A program made the position numbers and the translations under genes. Below the pieces are notes generated by a model. That model saw nothing but the letters and a program-made list of their open reading frames with translations, searched no databases and was not told where the DNA came from. A stretch of 64,000 nt of DNA from Micromonospora globbae (GTDB taxonomy: Bacteria > Actinomycetota > Actinomycetes > Mycobacteriales > Micromonosporaceae), in NCBI RefSeq assembly GCF_003610785.1, contig NZ_RAQQ01000007.1, positions 1 to 64,000 of the forward strand. The letters run 5' to 3'. The first letter of the stretch is position 1. The number at the start of each line of letters is the position of its first letter. Positions 63,501 to 64,000 of this stretch are shown piece after piece.

Positions 63501-64000
63501 CGCGCAGCCAGATCTGGGCGAACGGCACGTCGGCCCGGTGCCGGTCGAGCACCGCGGCGGCGGCACGGCCGAGTGCGGCGGCGGTGCCCACGTCGGCGAG
63601 GTCGGCGGCGAGTTCGGCCAGCGCCCGCATGCGCCGCTCGCCGAGCACCCGCCCGGTGGTCTCGTTCACGATGCAGAAGACGCCGCCGACCGTGCCGTCC
63701 GCGTCGCGGATCGGGTCGTACGAGACGTCGAAGTACGTCTGCTCCAGGAAGCCGTGCCGTTCCAGCAGGAACGGGTGGTCCTCCGCCCGGTAGGAGCGGC
63801 CCGTGGCGCGTACGCCGGACAGCAGCGGGGCGAGCACGCTCCAGGTCTCCGCCCAGTGCGTCCGGGCCGGCCGGCCGAGCGCGTCGGGGTGCTTGCCGCC
63901 GATCGTCGGCCGGTAGGCGTCGTTGTAGAAGGCCAGGTGCTCGTCACCCCAGAACATGACGATCTGCGCACTGGAGGCGAGCATCGTGCCGACCGCGGCC
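60529..64000 (-). CDS. Large hybrid sensor: PAS-GAF-HisKA-HATPase-REC-GAF-PP2C-HATPase, 5' end outside the window
   Basis: The open frame runs off the right edge; residues are counted from ATG 63984, though the frame continues upstream (AAVGT), so the true start is outside. PAS lies at 1-125 ([20 protein letters not shown]), then GAF (about 130-270). The kinase has H291 ([20 protein letters not shown]) and the N box [17 protein letters not shown]. A receiver follows ([14 protein letters not shown], acceptor Asp602 in [11 protein letters not shown]), a second GAF, a SpoIIE/PP2C phosphatase ([20 protein letters not shown]) and an RsbW-like HATPase ([13 protein letters not shown]). The phosphatase and final kinase-like domain should act on a STAS protein such as the convergent one. 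Very long for the family. Confidence 0.9.
   Translation of the reverse strand, partial: [1156 protein letters not shown]

Overview
The window is high-GC actinobacterial DNA that looks like Micromonospora or a close relative in Micromonosporaceae. The evidence is strong G/C preference at third codon positions, frequent GTG starts, four-base ATGA/GTGA gene overlaps, and the conserved actinobacterial order rimP-nusA-ylxR-infB-ylxP-rbfA-nrnA ... truB-ribF-rpsO-pnp-M16 peptidase-dapB ... thyX-dapA-rnj ... ftsK ... rimO-pgsA-cinA-clgR-pspA. No tRNA or rRNA gene was recognised. The assignment rests on reading the sequence; no database search was possible.

Left edge (1-1930): this is the decayed end of an integrated element. 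Three small minus-strand genes linked by GTGA overlaps (DUF6907-like, unknown, truncated DUF2637 transfer-type protein) are followed by a ParB-like helix-turn-helix remnant, several strong palindromes, and a two-spacer CRISPR-like array with an exact 61-bp period. The element abuts the C-terminal third of a Fpg/Nei DNA glycosylase gene and probably inserted into it.

2050-13545: a large multicopper-oxidase-like protein whose copper ligands are largely replaced, with three C-terminal Fn3 domains. Then the minus-strand envelope-stress cluster pspM-pspA-clgR, cinA, pgsA, rimO and an ornithine-cyclodeaminase homologue. A guanidine-III riboswitch precedes a Gdx/SugE guanidinium exporter, followed by a small membrane protein and a VOC protein.

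13535-33531: ftsK, two YbjN-domain genes, rnj, dapA, thyX, a DUF2752 protein, an AlkX-type DNA glycosylase, GNAT proteins and a GT87-like mannosyltransferase. Next comes a carbohydrate module: lacI, binding protein and two CUT1 permeases in one minus-strand operon, divergent from a glycogen-debranching-type enzyme. Paired LacI-type operators lie between them. No ATPase gene is present, so a shared MsiK-like ATPase elsewhere probably drives the transporter.

33692-52779: the housekeeping RNA and translation block, nearly all on the minus strand. It holds dapB, an M16 peptidase, pnp, rpsO, ribF, truB, a MATE exporter, a P-loop kinase, small membrane proteins, nrnA, rbfA, ylxP, infB, ylxR, nusA and rimP, then a divergent Tat-type lipoprotein with a DUF4439 protein.

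52823-64000: a PadR-regulated ABC (FtsX-type) operon with a leaderless promoter overlapped by a palindrome, a deazaflavin-type reductase, a nucleotidyltransferase-like protein, a VIT-family transporter, map, and a STAS anti-sigma antagonist. The STAS gene converges on a very large PAS-GAF-HisKA-REC-GAF-PP2C-HATPase sensor that runs off the right edge.

Main points for a second look: the CRISPR-like array and palindromes in the nei-integrated element; the metal-ligand-depleted multicopper oxidase; a dispersed GATCATGAGGTTG hairpin family (three copies); two minisatellites that each end at a stop codon; and the leaderless and operator arrangements.
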